Part shown: positions 36,817 to 46,905 of the stretch, one piece after another | Layout: each line of letters opens with the position of its first letter | How positions within the stretch are numbered: the first letter of the stretch is position 1 | Origin: Rouxiella aceris | GTDB lineage: Bacteria; Pseudomonadota; Gammaproteobacteria; Enterobacterales; Enterobacteriaceae | Direction of reading: 5' to 3' | DNA length: 64,000 nucleotides | Assembly: GCF_012933545.1 (NCBI RefSeq) | Contig: NZ_JAADJU010000006.1 | Span: 62,001 to 126,000, forward strand | Position numbers and translations under genes: made by a program | Notes under the pieces: generated by a model | Database searches by the model: none | What the model was told of the DNA's origin: nothing | What the model saw: only the letters and a program-made list of their open reading frames with translations

Positions 36817-39633
36817 ATGAGTGACTTTAAGAATACCCTGAACTTACCGGAAACAGGGTTCCCGATGCGCGGCGATTTGGCCAAGCGCGAACCTGCCATG
36901 CTGGATAACTGGTATCAGCAGGATCTGTACGGGATTATCCGTGCTGCCAAAAAGGGCAAAAAATCCTTTATTTTGCATGACGGCCCTCCGTATGCGAATG
37001 GCAGCATTCATATTGGTCACTCAGTTAACAAGATCCTCAAAGACATTATCGTCAAGTCAAAAGGCATGGCGGGTTTTGATTCGCCGTATGTCCCTGGCTG
37101 GGATTGTCACGGTCTGCCGATCGAGCTGAAAGTTGAACAACTGATTGGCAAGCCGGGCGAAAAAGTGACCCCTGCCGAGTTCCGCGCTGCCTGCCGTAAA
37201 TATGCTGCCGAACAGGTTGAAGGCCAGAAGGCCGACTTTATCCGTCTGGGTGTGCTCGGTGACTGGGATCATCCGTACCTGACCATGGACTTCAAAACTG
37301 AAGCCAATATCATTCGCGCATTGGGCAAAATCATCGGCAATGGTCACCTGCTGAAAGGCGCCAAGCCGGTGCATTGGTGTACCGACTGCGGCTCTTCACT
37401 GGCAGAAGCCGAAGTGGAGTATTACGACAAGACCTCTCCGGCCATCGATGTGGCATTCAATGCCGTCGATGCCAGTGCCGTTGCGGCGAAGTTTGCCGTC
37501 ACCACCTTTACCGGACCTATTTCACTGGTTATCTGGACTACCACGCCGTGGACCATGCCAGCCAACCGCGCGATTTCCCTTAACGCCGAGTTTGCTTATC
37601 AGCTAGTGCAGATTGCCGATCAATGTCTGATCCTGGCAACGGAACTGGTAGCCAGCGTAATGAAACGCATCGGCGTCAGCGAATGGACAGTTCTTGGCGA
37701 GTGCAAAGGTGCCGATCTGGAACTGTTGCGCTTTACGCATCCGTTCCTGGCATTTGATGTGCCGGCAATCCTTGGCGATCACGTTACCCTCGACGCCGGT
37801 ACCGGTGCGGTGCATACCGCGCCAGGCCACGGTCCTGACGACTTTGTTATTGGTCAGAAATACGGTTTGGAAGTCGCCAATCCGGTCGGCCCGAATGGCT
37901 GTTACCTGCCGGGCACCTATCCGTCTCTGGATGGCAAGTTTGTCTTTAAAGCCAACGATCTGATCGTGGAAATCCTGCGTGAGCATGGTGCCTTGCTGCA
38001 TCTTGAAAAACTGCTCCACAGCTATCCATGCTGCTGGCGTCATAAAACGCCAATCATTTTCCGTGCGACGCCACAGTGGTTTGTCAGCATGGATCAACAG
38101 GGTCTGCGTGCCAAATCGCTGCAAGAGATCCAAGGTGTGCAGTGGATCCCGGATTGGGGCCAGGCACGTATCGAAAGCATGGTGGCCAACCGTCCTGACT
38201 GGTGTATCTCCCGTCAGCGCACCTGGGGCGTGCCGATGTCGCTGTTCGTGCATAAAGAGACTGAGCAGTTGCATCCGCGTACCCTTGAGCTGATCGAAGA
38301 AGTCGCCAAACGCGTGGAAATAGACGGTATCCAGGCCTGGTGGGATCTCAACCCGGAAGATATTCTCGGTGCCGATGCTGCCCATTACAGCAAAGTCCCG
38401 GATACGCTGGACGTATGGTTTGACTCGGGTTCAACCCACTCTTCTGTGGTTGATGCCCGCCCTGAATTCCATGGTCACGAACCCGATATGTATCTGGAAG
38501 GTTCCGACCAGCACCGCGGCTGGTTTATGTCATCGCTGATGATTTCAACGGCAATGAAAGGCCGCGCGCCTTACAAGCAGGTACTGACTCACGGCTTTAC
38601 CGTGGATGGCAATGGCCGCAAGATGTCAAAATCTATCGGCAACACCGTCAGCCCGCAGGATGTGATGAACAAGCTTGGCGCTGATATTCTGCGTCTTTGG
38701 GTCGCCTCAACCGACTACACCGGCGAGATCGCGGTGTCCGACGAGATCCTCAAACGTGCTGCCGACTCTTACCGTCGTATTCGTAACACTGCCCGCTTCC
38801 TGCTGGCTAACCTTAACGGTTTTGATCCGGCGCAGCATAGGGTAAAACCGGAAGATATGGTGGTGCTGGATCGTTGGGCGGTAGGCCGCGCCAAAGCCGC
38901 ACAGGAAGAGATCGTTGCCGCTTACGATCGCTACGATTTCCACGGTGTGGTGCAGCGTCTGATGCAGTTCTGTTCAGTGGAGATGGGATCCTTCTATCTG
39001 GATATCATCAAAGATCGTCAGTACACCGCCAAGAGCGATGGCGTGGCGCGTCGCAGTTGCCAGACCGCGCTCTACTATATCTCCGAGGCGCTGGTTCGCT
39101 GGATGGCACCGATCATGTCCTTTACGGCTGACGAAATCTGGGGCTTCCTGCCGGGTGCGCGTGAGAAATTTGTCTTCACCGAAGAGTGGTACGATGGCCT
39201 GTTTGGTCTGGCTGACAACGAAGCCATGAACGATGAGTTCTGGGACGAGTTGCTGAAAGTACGTGGTGAAGTCAACAAGGTGCTGGAGCAGGCTCGTGCC
39301 GACAAACGTCTGGGCGGCTCCCTCGAAGCCTCGGTAACGCTGTATGCGGACGATGCTTTGGCTGGCAAACTCAATAGCCTTGGCAACGAACTGCGCTTTG
39401 TGCTGCTGACCTCTGGCGCGAAAGTGGCAGCACTGTCTGCGGCTGACGACACGGCAATCGCCAGCGAATTGGTGAAAGGCCTGAAAATCGGTCTGGAAAA
39501 AGCGCAAGGCGACAAGTGTCCGCGCTGCTGGCATTACACCACTGACGTCGGTCATGACGCTGCCCAGCCAGAAGTTTGCGGGCGTTGTGCCACCAATATT
39601 GCCGGTGATGGCGAACAGCGTGAATTTGCATAA
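36817..39633 (+). CDS. ileS: Isoleucyl-tRNA synthetase
   Basis: 938 residues, identical in length to E. coli. Class I signatures are in place: [15 protein letters not shown] (HIGH) near residue 57 and [12 protein letters not shown] (KMSKS) near 602; the CP1 editing insertion lies between ([12 protein letters not shown] and [15 protein letters not shown]); the C-terminal zinc site [10 protein letters not shown]...CGRCATNI closes the protein. The TAATG at its end overlaps the lspA start by one base. Confidence 0.98.
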   Translation: MSDFKNTLNLPETGFPMRGDLAKREPAMLDNWYQQDLYGIIRAAKKGKKSFILHDGPPYANGSIHIGHSVNKILKDIIVKSKGMAGFDSPYVPGWDCHGLPIELKVEQLIGKPGEKVTPAEFRAACRKYAAEQVEGQKADFIRLGVLGDWDHPYLTMDFKTEANIIRALGKIIGNGHLLKGAKPVHWCTDCGSSLAEAEVEYYDKTSPAIDVAFNAVDASAVAAKFAVTTFTGPISLVIWTTTPWTMPANRAISLNAEFAYQLVQIADQCLILATELVASVMKRIGVSEWTVLGECKGADLELLRFTHPFLAFDVPAILGDHVTLDAGTGAVHTAPGHGPDDFVIGQKYGLEVANPVGPNGCYLPGTYPSLDGKFVFKANDLIVEILREHGALLHLEKLLHSYPCCWRHKTPIIFRATPQWFVSMDQQGLRAKSLQEIQGVQWIPDWGQARIESMVANRPDWCISRQRTWGVPMSLFVHKETEQLHPRTLELIEEVAKRVEIDGIQAWWDLNPEDILGADAAHYSKVPDTLDVWFDSGSTHSSVVDARPEFHGHEPDMYLEGSDQHRGWFMSSLMISTAMKGRAPYKQVLTHGFTVDGNGRKMSKSIGNTVSPQDVMNKLGADILRLWVASTDYTGEIAVSDEILKRAADSYRRIRNTARFLLANLNGFDPAQHRVKPEDMVVLDRWAVGRAKAAQEEIVAAYDRYDFHGVVQRLMQFCSVEMGSFYLDIIKDRQYTAKSDGVARRSCQTALYYISEALVRWMAPIMSFTADEIWGFLPGAREKFVFTEEWYDGLFGLADNEAMNDEFWDELLKVRGEVNKVLEQARADKRLGGSLEASVTLYADDALAGKLNSLGNELRFVLLTSGAKVAALSAADDTAIASELVKGLKIGLEKAQGDKCPRCWHYTTDVGHDAAQPEVCGRCATNIAGDGEQREFA

Positions 39634-40139
39634 TGACTAAAGTAATGTGTTCAACCGGACTCCGCTGGCTTTGGCTGGCGGTTATCGTGCTGGTGCTGGA
39701 TCTGGGCAGCAAAATATGGGTTATGGGACATTTCCAGTTGGGCGAATCAATGCCGCTGATCCCGTTTTTCAATCTGACCTATGCCCATAATCCAGGGGCG
39801 GCGTTTAGCTTTCTGGCCGATAAAGACGGCTGGCAACGTTGGTTTTTTGCGGGGATTGCCCTGGCCATTGTGATTGCCCTATTGGTGCTGATGTATCGCA
39901 GCAGCGCCGCGCAACGCCTGAATAATATCGCCTTTGCGATGATTATCGGCGGTGCGTTGGGCAATCTGTTTGACCGCATGGTCCATGGCTTTGTTATCGA
40001 CTTTATTGATTTTTACGTCAATGACTGGCATTACCCTATATTCAACCTGGCCGACAGTTTTATCTGCGTCGGGGCGGTGTTAGTTATCCTTGAAGGCTTT
40101 ATCGCCTCCAAGGATAAAACGGCAAACAATAAGGGATAA
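39633..40139 (+). CDS. lspA: Prolipoprotein signal peptidase (signal peptidase II)
   Basis: 168 residues with four membrane helices. The catalytic aspartates are in [23 protein letters not shown] and [12 protein letters not shown]. It cleaves signal peptides of diacylated prolipoproteins, which would include the channel lipoprotein encoded at 5308-6681. Translationally coupled to ileS and followed four bases later by fkpB. Confidence 0.97.
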   Translation: MTKVMCSTGLRWLWLAVIVLVLDLGSKIWVMGHFQLGESMPLIPFFNLTYAHNPGAAFSFLADKDGWQRWFFAGIALAIVIALLVLMYRSSAAQRLNNIAFAMIIGGALGNLFDRMVHGFVIDFIDFYVNDWHYPIFNLADSFICVGAVLVILEGFIASKDKTANNKG

Positions 40140-40143
40140 GACA

Positions 40144-40614
40144 ATGGCCGAGCAGGTGAAACACGATAGCGCGGTACTGGTGCATTTTACGCTAAAGCTG
40201 GAAGACGGTTCGACGGCGGAGTCGACCCTGAGTCACGGCAAACCCGCGTTGTTTCGACTGGGGGATGGCAGTTTGTCTGATGCGCTGGAAAACCAACTGC
40301 TGGGGCTGCGCGTAAAGGATAAAAAAGCCTTTACCCTCTCTCCGGAATCGGCGTTTGGCATGCAAAGCCCGGATTTGGTTCAGTTCTTTTCTCGTCGTGA
40401 CTTTATGGAAACCGGCATTCCCGATGTCGGTACCATTATGTTATTCACTGCCCGCGACGGCAGTGAGATGCCCGGCGTGGTGCGCGAAGTGACAGAAGAT
40501 TCGATCACTGTCGACTTTAATCACCCTTTGGCCGGGCAGCATATTGATTTTGATATTGAAGTGCTGGCCATCGATCCGCAAATGGAGGCATCCCATGCAA
40601 GTGTTACTGGCTAA
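40144..40614 (+). CDS. fkpB: FKBP-type peptidyl-prolyl isomerase (SlpA-like)
   Basis: 156 residues from ATG at 40144, preceded by the AAGGGATAAG ribosome site. SlyD/SlpA-type [41 protein letters not shown] and [10 protein letters not shown], with the insert-in-flap domain carrying [10 protein letters not shown]. It lacks the His-rich tail of SlyD. Cytoplasmic prolyl isomerase and chaperone. Its end overlaps the ispH start by 20 bases. Confidence 0.95.
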   Translation: MAEQVKHDSAVLVHFTLKLEDGSTAESTLSHGKPALFRLGDGSLSDALENQLLGLRVKDKKAFTLSPESAFGMQSPDLVQFFSRRDFMETGIPDVGTIMLFTARDGSEMPGVVREVTEDSITVDFNHPLAGQHIDFDIEVLAIDPQMEASHASVTG

Positions 40615-41545
40615 TCCTCGCGGTTTCTGTGCCGGTGTCGACCGCGCCATTACCATTGTGGAACGTGCCCTTGAACTCTATGGCGCACCGATTTTTGTGC
40701 GCCATGAAGTGGTACACAACCGTTATGTGGTCGATAGCTTGCGTCAGCGCGGCGCGGTATTTATTGAGCAAATCGATGAAGTGCCGGACGGTTCTATTCT
40801 GATTTTCTCCGCCCACGGCGTGTCACAGGCGGTAAGAACGGAAGCCAAATCGCGCGATCTCACGGTATTTGATGCCACTTGCCCGTTAGTGACCAAAGTA
40901 CATATGGAAGTGGCGCGCGCCAGTCGTAAAGGCACCGAGGCTATTCTGATTGGCCATGCCGGACACCCGGAAGTAGAAGGCACCATGGGGCAGTATAATA
41001 ATGCTCGTGGCGGGATGTATCTGGTGGAGTCACCGGCGGACGTTGCCCGGCTTCAAGTGAAAGACCCGAATAACCTGTGTTTTATGACCCAGACCACGCT
41101 GTCCATTGATGATACCTCGGAAGTGATCGACGCCTTGCGTAGTCGTTTTCCCAAGATCGTCGGGCCGCGTAAAGACGATATCTGTTATGCCACCACTAAC
41201 CGTCAGGAAGCGGTGCGTAATCTCGCCGATCAGGCTGATGTGGTACTGGTGGTCGGCTCTAAAAACTCTTCCAATTCCAATCGACTGGCGGAACTGGCCC
41301 AGCGCGTGGGCAAACCTTCTTACCTGATCGATTCTGCTGCCGATATTCAGGAGCACTGGGTAAAAGGCGCGCTTGGCGTTGGCGTAACGGCGGGCGCTTC
41401 GGCTCCGGATATTCTGGTGCAGGAAGTGATTGATCGTCTCAAGACATTGGGTTGTCTGGAGGTGATCAATATGAGCGGACGCGAAGAAAATATCGTGTTT
41501 GAAGTGCCGAAAGAACTGCGTATCGATGTGAAGGCGGTTGACTGA
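40595..41545 (+). CDS. ispH: 4-hydroxy-3-methylbut-2-enyl diphosphate reductase
   Basis: 316 residues, E. coli length, ATG at 40595 after AATGGAGG. The three iron-sulfur cysteines are visible in [12 protein letters not shown] (Cys12), [12 protein letters not shown] (Cys96) and [13 protein letters not shown] (Cys197), with the proton relay TQTTLS between. It makes IPP and DMAPP in the last step of the MEP isoprenoid pathway. Confidence 0.97.
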   Translation: MQVLLANPRGFCAGVDRAITIVERALELYGAPIFVRHEVVHNRYVVDSLRQRGAVFIEQIDEVPDGSILIFSAHGVSQAVRTEAKSRDLTVFDATCPLVTKVHMEVARASRKGTEAILIGHAGHPEVEGTMGQYNNARGGMYLVESPADVARLQVKDPNNLCFMTQTTLSIDDTSEVIDALRSRFPKIVGPRKDDICYATTNRQEAVRNLADQADVVLVVGSKNSSNSNRLAELAQRVGKPSYLIDSAADIQEHWVKGALGVGVTAGASAPDILVQEVIDRLKTLGCLEVINMSGREENIVFEVPKELRIDVKAVD

Positions 41546-41583
41546 TCACGCCGACTTGAAAAATCAATTTTAGTAGCAGTCTG

Positions 41584-41612
41584 ATGCCGGTGTTTATCAC
41601 CGGCATTTTTTT
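41584..41612 (+). terminator. ispH terminator
   Basis: ATGCCGGTG and CACCGGCAT form a perfect 9-bp stem with a TTTAT loop and a T-run of seven, ending the ribF-ispH cluster. Confidence 0.9.
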
Positions 41613-41626
41613 ATCTGTAAAAACTG

Positions 41627-42505
41627 CTAGTGGTTGGCAGACAGACGGAACAGATGCTGTCCCGCGCCCCGAGTGGCAGTGTTGACCTGCAACAGTGCGC
41701 CATCGATATCGCCAGGAGTCGCCAGGCCTTTGCGCGCCGAGGTAATAAACAGCTGACGCATATCGGCACCGCCAAAGGTACAGCAACTGGGTTGCGCTAC
41801 CGGCAGTGACAAGGTATCCAGCGTCAGCAATTCTCCCTGATTAATTTGCTGACGGAGCAGGCAGTGACCTCCCCAACAGGCGGTGAGCAGCAGGCCATCT
41901 TCGCTTAATGTCGAACCGTCTGGCGTTTTGTCACCGGAGGAAAAACAGGAAATTTTCAGCGGGTTGATACGACGGGCATTACCAGAATAGAAGCGGTTTT
42001 GCATACTGTCAGCAAACCAGACTTTACCTTCATACCAGGCCAGCGTATTGGGGATCCCCACCTTATCCATCATCACTAGCGGTAGTTCATCACCCATTTC
42101 AAAACGATACCAGGCACCAATTTTCGCCTCTTCTTGCCGATCCATGGTGCCAAACCACAGTGAGCCATCTGGCGCAATGGCCGCTTCATTAGGTCGCGTC
42201 CCTGCTTCTCCGGGATAACCGCACAGTAGCTCGGTGTGCTCAGTCTGGTAGTCATACAGTGACAGGCCATTCTCGGCGACCAGCAGAAAGGTCTCCGCCT
42301 TCTCGGTTAACAATGCAGCGCTGCATAAGGCGGGCAGGGTGCGTTGTTCAAACGCTTGCGTATCCGGCCAGTAACGCAGCAAACGCTGGTTGAGGATATC
42401 CATCCACAGCAGGGATTGACTGCGCTGACACCATACCGGGGTTTCGCCCAACTCGGCACGATAGTCGCAGACGGCGGTGATCGCAGACCGTAAAAATGTG
42501 GACAT
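41627..42505 (-). CDS. SMP-30/gluconolactonase family protein
   Basis: 292 residues from ATG at 42505, where GGAG lies eight bases upstream; an upstream in-frame extension has no homology. Six-bladed propeller of the SMP-30/LRE family: metal-site segments AELGETPVW (N-terminal Glu), RPNEAAIAPDGSLWFGTMD, GIPNTLAW and SSGDKTPDGSTLSEDG. Members hydrolyse sugar lactones or other lactones with a divalent metal. It lies 165 bp beyond the porin start-to-stop on the same strand, suggesting joint work on an outer-membrane-imported sugar acid; the substrate is not known. E. coli has no such pair at this locus. Confidence 0.9.
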   Translation of the reverse strand: MSTFLRSAITAVCDYRAELGETPVWCQRSQSLLWMDILNQRLLRYWPDTQAFEQRTLPALCSAALLTEKAETFLLVAENGLSLYDYQTEHTELLCGYPGEAGTRPNEAAIAPDGSLWFGTMDRQEEAKIGAWYRFEMGDELPLVMMDKVGIPNTLAWYEGKVWFADSMQNRFYSGNARRINPLKISCFSSGDKTPDGSTLSEDGLLLTACWGGHCLLRQQINQGELLTLDTLSLPVAQPSCCTFGGADMRQLFITSARKGLATPGDIDGALLQVNTATRGAGQHLFRLSANH

Positions 42506-42607
42506 AAACAGTTCTCCTGCAGGGTGTAAAAGGTTGCTGTTGAATAAGTTTAGTCGCATGGGGTGGCAAAGGGGAGACCGGCAGGCAAGATTACCCACAG
42601 AACAGAT

Positions 42608-42638
42608 AAAAAAAGGCCTGCTGAAAATTCAGCAGGCC
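42608..42638 (-). terminator. Porin gene terminator
   Basis: GGCCTGCTGAA and TTCAGCAGGCC form a perfect 11-bp stem; on the minus strand it is followed by seven T residues (A-run 42608-42614). It lies 32 bases after the porin stop and would limit read-through into the lactonase gene. Confidence 0.92.
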
Positions 42639-42670
42639 ATTCAATCGACAATAATCGAAGGCTACAATTA

Positions 42671-43825
42671 TTAGAAGTTGTAGTACAGGCGAACCAGGTT
42701 GATATCGCCGATTTTATCAGTAGAGTTGGTGATCACGTGTTCAACGTCAACCTGGAAGCCATAGTTAAGCTTAAGGGATACGCCCAGGCCGTTATCGGTA
42801 CGTTGGTAGTTACGACCGCTAACGTATTCCAGATGGTCACCCATAAAGTAAGGTTTGACGCTCTGAATCGCATAGCTATTAATCGGGAAGGTATAGCCAG
42901 CGTTATATTCTACGCCGTAGGCATTGCCCGCGAAGTAGTTCTGGTCATTGGCGATTTTGGTCATCAGGAAGTTATGATACCAACCGCCGCCAGCAGAGAA
43001 GCTCCAGTTGCCTGGGGTCCATGCCAATGCAGTACCGAGAATGCTTTGGTCATAATCTTTAGAATCGACTTTGGTGCGGCTCTTAACTTCAGCACTAGTG
43101 AAGTTATAAGCTGTACCCCATGCCAGATTTTTGGTGATATGCCAGTTGGTACCCAAAGAACCGCCGCCTTTACGTTTATAGGCCAGGCTGTTGCCGTTGA
43201 CCAGCAAATCGTCGTCAGGTAACAGATAGGCACCATACAGATCAACTGGACCAGCAGCATATTTATATTTCAGCATCTTACGTGAACGATAAGAACCATC
43301 GTAGTCACCGTTGATACCGTTACCTGGTGCCTGGGCCAACATATCGTAGTCCCAAACGTCGGTTTTAGCGCCGACTACATCATAGTAAATGCTGTTTTGC
43401 TGACCAAAGGTCAGAGTACCGTAGGTGTTGCTTTTGAAACCGGTATACAGTTGACGACGGGTAGTGTCATGTACACCTTTCTGGTAGTGCTGATCCCAAC
43501 TGAATACAGCCGGAATGTTTACACCAACTTCGTAGTAGTTAACCCAGTGAATGTCATCAAACAGGTAATAGTCAGCGCTGAAGCGGAAACGGGTGCCGCC
43601 GTCATAGCCGTTGTTTTTGAAAGAACCCTTATCGGAACCACCCATAGTGTTCTGGAACTGCGGACGGATGCTACCACCGACTTTAAAATCAAGGCGGCTA
43701 AGCAAATCATAAGGTTTTGGATCTTGTTTGATAAGTGTGATTTCTGCCTGTGCAGCAAAAGATGCACCACCTAATAACACCCCGGCGGCGACAATTTGTG
43801 AAACCCTATTCATTTTAAATTTCAT
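42671..43825 (-). CDS. Outer-membrane porin (gram-negative general/specific porin family)
   Basis: 384 residues from ATG at 43825 (GGAG upstream). Signal peptide of about 27 residues ends in FAAQA, and the mature protein shows alternating beta-strand patterns with YTGFKSNTYGTLTFGQQNSIYYD as a porin-type segment and the closing LVRLYYNF with the terminal Phe required for assembly by the Bam complex. It is shorter in its loops than OmpF/OmpC and does not look like KdgM. The strands and length fit a 16-strand porin. Specificity unknown. A 19-bp perfect palindrome lies about 95 bp upstream. Confidence 0.88.
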   Translation of the reverse strand: MKFKMNRVSQIVAAGVLLGGASFAAQAEITLIKQDPKPYDLLSRLDFKVGGSIRPQFQNTMGGSDKGSFKNNGYDGGTRFRFSADYYLFDDIHWVNYYEVGVNIPAVFSWDQHYQKGVHDTTRRQLYTGFKSNTYGTLTFGQQNSIYYDVVGAKTDVWDYDMLAQAPGNGINGDYDGSYRSRKMLKYKYAAGPVDLYGAYLLPDDDLLVNGNSLAYKRKGGGSLGTNWHITKNLAWGTAYNFTSAEVKSRTKVDSKDYDQSILGTALAWTPGNWSFSAGGGWYHNFLMTKIANDQNYFAGNAYGVEYNAGYTFPINSYAIQSVKPYFMGDHLEYVSGRNYQRTDNGLGVSLKLNYGFQVDVEHVITNSTDKIGDINLVRLYYNF

Positions 43826-44177
43826 AAAGACTCCAGGTGCCAATCATTTGTTAGCATCCTAATGTTCCCCTGTTGCGAGCAGAGAAGGATTAACGAGCAT
43901 ATTAAAATCGCGGTTCAATTTTATCTAATAGATAAAAGAAAAAATTGCGCCAGCGCGTGTTTATTACAATTTTATTAATGACTAATTCAATAACATGTCG
44001 TGATTATTCTTAAGCTTATTAAACGGCTGCTTTTAAAATAATATTTCGACTTAAAATTAGTCAGCTAGTTATTAACATATTCAGACAATAAAATCCAAGA
44101 ACCAAATATGAATTATTTATATAATCACTAATTAATAGGCACAGAGTGCTAAAAAAACCATGATTAGACGCTGATTA
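43826..44177. other. AT-rich regulatory region upstream of the porin gene
   Basis: Together with 44216-44436 this forms a 611-bp divergent intergenic region between porin and dapB. It is AT-rich from 43900 to 44190 and holds the palindrome at 43919-43937. No open frame deserves a call. Confidence 0.5.
43919..43937. promoter_or_regulatory. 19-bp perfect palindrome upstream of the porin gene
   Basis: TTTTATCTA-A-TAGATAAAA: nine-base arms around one central base, 94-112 bp before the porin ATG. On the minus strand TTAGAT overlaps it, 17 bp before a TAATAT hexamer, so a protein bound here could block or assist a promoter. The cognate regulator is unknown. Confidence 0.5.
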
Positions 44178-44215
44178 ATTGACTGATTATTCACTGATGT
44201 GAATGATTATTCACG
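44178..44215 (+). promoter_or_regulatory. Tandem ARG-box-like operator upstream of dapB
   Basis: Two 18-bp sites, 44178-44195 (core TGACT-GATT-ATTCA) and 44198-44215 (core TGAAT-GATT-ATTCA), separated by two bases. The second matches the ARG-box core TGAAT-N4-ATTCA perfectly, the first with one change. ArgR operators are paired 18-bp boxes with 2-3 bp between them. The pair lies about 220 bp before the dapB ATG and about 355 bp from the divergent porin start. Confidence 0.6.
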
Positions 44216-44400
44216 GAGGCCGTGCTGAGGAAATCTTGTTGCTAATCGTTGGTTTATGTTGTCTGGCATGGGTGAGATCGGACATTCTGCTGTCAACGGG
44301 CCGATAGATTTTACTGATGTTAGCGAGCCTATAACATAATTTTCTAATTATGCGCCAATTTTACTAGCCGTGATGCGTCGGGGTGGTTAACCTGATTTGA

Positions 44401-45258
<858 letters not shown>

Positions 45259-45306
45259 GGTTCTCCAACAATCGTGATGTGGTTGTTTTAATCATAGTGT
45301 TTTGAT

Positions 45307-45340
45307 AAAAGGGCAGTTATTTTATTGCCCTTTTCTTTTA
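45307..45340 (+). terminator. dapB terminator
   Basis: AAAAGGGCA and TGCCCTTTT pair around a 10-base loop and continue into CTTTTATTG, 48 bases after the dapB stop. Confidence 0.8.
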
Positions 45341-45736
45341 TTGTAATAATCAGGTCTTCCCTCCATTTTTCATCTTTGCTCCCCATTTGTTCATGTCTTC
45401 CTGTCTGTTATTGCCGTTTTGAACAAAAAACAACCAGCCCGTTTCACTGCTCGCTGCCTAAAATGAGGGTAATGCCGAATTTTTCAGACAAACGGTCTCG
45501 CAAACGTTTACTATGCTTACTTATCCTGTCCTTTTATCGCTATCAGACGCTCATTTCGCTGAGTGAAGCAAAAAACAGTAAAATAATGGTGCTTTTGGTG
45601 GACAAAGCCAACGCCCATCATTAGAATGCGCGCAATTTGCCGAAAATTAGCTCTGAGGGCGATTTTTGCATTGATTTAGAGCGATGAATCTGAATTAATA
45701 TGCAAATATTATGATTGATTATTCCTGGAGGATGCT
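45341..45736. other. carAB upstream region
   Basis: Nearly 400 bp without a supported gene. The distal part should carry the pyrimidine/purine-controlled P1 promoter and the proximal part the arginine-controlled P2 promoter with the ARG boxes at 45689-45727. A 99-codon frame at 45325-45624 is Cys/Leu-rich, starts in the dapB terminator and is not called. Confidence 0.55.
45689..45727 (+). promoter_or_regulatory. ARG boxes of the carAB P2 promoter
   Basis: Box 1 (45689-45706) carries TGAATTAATATGCA, identical to the E. coli carAB box as I recall it; box 2 (45710-45727) carries TGATTGATTATTCC. The cores are 21 bp apart, the classic ArgR spacing, just upstream of the carA start. Confidence 0.85.
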
Positions 45737-46885
45737 TTGATAAAGTCAGCGCTATTGGTTCTGGAAGACGGAACCCAATTCCACGGTCGTGCCATCGGGG
45801 CAGAAGGAACGGCAGTGGGGGAAGTGGTCTTCAATACCTCAATGACCGGTTATCAAGAAATCCTCACTGATCCTTCCTATTCTCGCCAGATCGTCACTCT
45901 TACTTATCCCCATATCGGCAATGTCGGCACGAATTCCGCTGATGAAGAATCCTCCGCAGTACACGCTCAAGGCCTGGTTATCCGCGATCTTCCCCTTATT
46001 GCCAGCAACTACCGCAATGAAGAAAATCTGTCTGATTACCTGAAACGCCAAAATATCGTCGCCATCGCCGATATTGACACACGCAAGCTGACGCGTCTGT
46101 TGAGTGAAAAGGGTGCGCAGAACGGCTGTATTATTGCCGGGGATTCGCCTGATGCCGCATTGGCATTGGCAAAAGCCAAGGGCTTCCCGGGTTTGAAAGG
46201 GATGGATCTGGCGAAAGAAGTGACGACTAAAGAGTCATATGACTGGCTGCAGGGTAGCTGGGAGCTTGAAGGCGGATTGCCGGACGCGAAAAACGCCGAC
46301 CAACTGCCGTTCCATGTCGTCGCTTATGACTACGGGGTTAAGCGTAATATTCTGCGCATGTTGGTGGATCGCGGTTGCCGTCTGACGGTGGTTCCGGCAC
46401 AGACCCCGGCTGCAGAGGTACTGAAACTTAATCCAGACGGTATTTTCCTGTCTAACGGTCCTGGTGACCCGGAGCCATGTGATTATGCCATCGAGGCCAT
46501 CAAAGCCTTTTTAGCCACCGAGATCCCGGTATTTGGTATCTGTCTCGGTCATCAGTTGCTGGCTTTGGCCAGCGGTGCCAAAACGGTCAAAATGAAGTTT
46601 GGCCACCACGGCGGTAACCATCCGGTTAAGAATCTTGATAATAATACCGTGATGATCACCGCGCAAAACCATGGTTTTGCTGTTGATGAAGCCAGTCTGC
46701 CAGCCACATTACGCACCACGCATAAATCGCTGTTTGACGGTTCATTGCAGGGGTTGCACCGCACCGACAAGCCTGCGTTCAGCTTCCAGGGACACCCTGA
46801 GGCGAGCCCAGGTCCGCACGATGCCGCACCTTTGTTCGATCACTTTATTGAACTGATCGAAAACTACCGTAACAGCGATAAGTAA
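45737..46885 (+). CDS. carA: Carbamoyl-phosphate synthase small subunit
   Basis: 382 residues, E. coli length, TTG start at 45737 with CTGGAGGA seven bases upstream; E. coli carA also starts with UUG. N-terminal domain [20 protein letters not shown], then a class I glutamine amidotransferase with the nucleophile Cys in [17 protein letters not shown] (near 269), and the His and Glu of [13 protein letters not shown]. It supplies ammonia to CarB through a tunnel. carB follows after 20 bp. Confidence 0.98.
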   Translation: MIKSALLVLEDGTQFHGRAIGAEGTAVGEVVFNTSMTGYQEILTDPSYSRQIVTLTYPHIGNVGTNSADEESSAVHAQGLVIRDLPLIASNYRNEENLSDYLKRQNIVAIADIDTRKLTRLLSEKGAQNGCIIAGDSPDAALALAKAKGFPGLKGMDLAKEVTTKESYDWLQGSWELEGGLPDAKNADQLPFHVVAYDYGVKRNILRMLVDRGCRLTVVPAQTPAAEVLKLNPDGIFLSNGPGDPEPCDYAIEAIKAFLATEIPVFGICLGHQLLALASGAKTVKMKFGHHGGNHPVKNLDNNTVMITAQNHGFAVDEASLPATLRTTHKSLFDGSLQGLHRTDKPAFSFQGHPEASPGPHDAAPLFDHFIELIENYRNSDK

Positions 46886-46905
46886 CTGAACAGGAGCGAA
46901 AAAGA

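Noticed and set aside
45325-45624. 99-codon frame between dapB and carA
   Set aside because: Starts inside the dapB terminator, overlaps the carAB promoter region, and has odd Cys/Leu/Ser composition without family resemblance.
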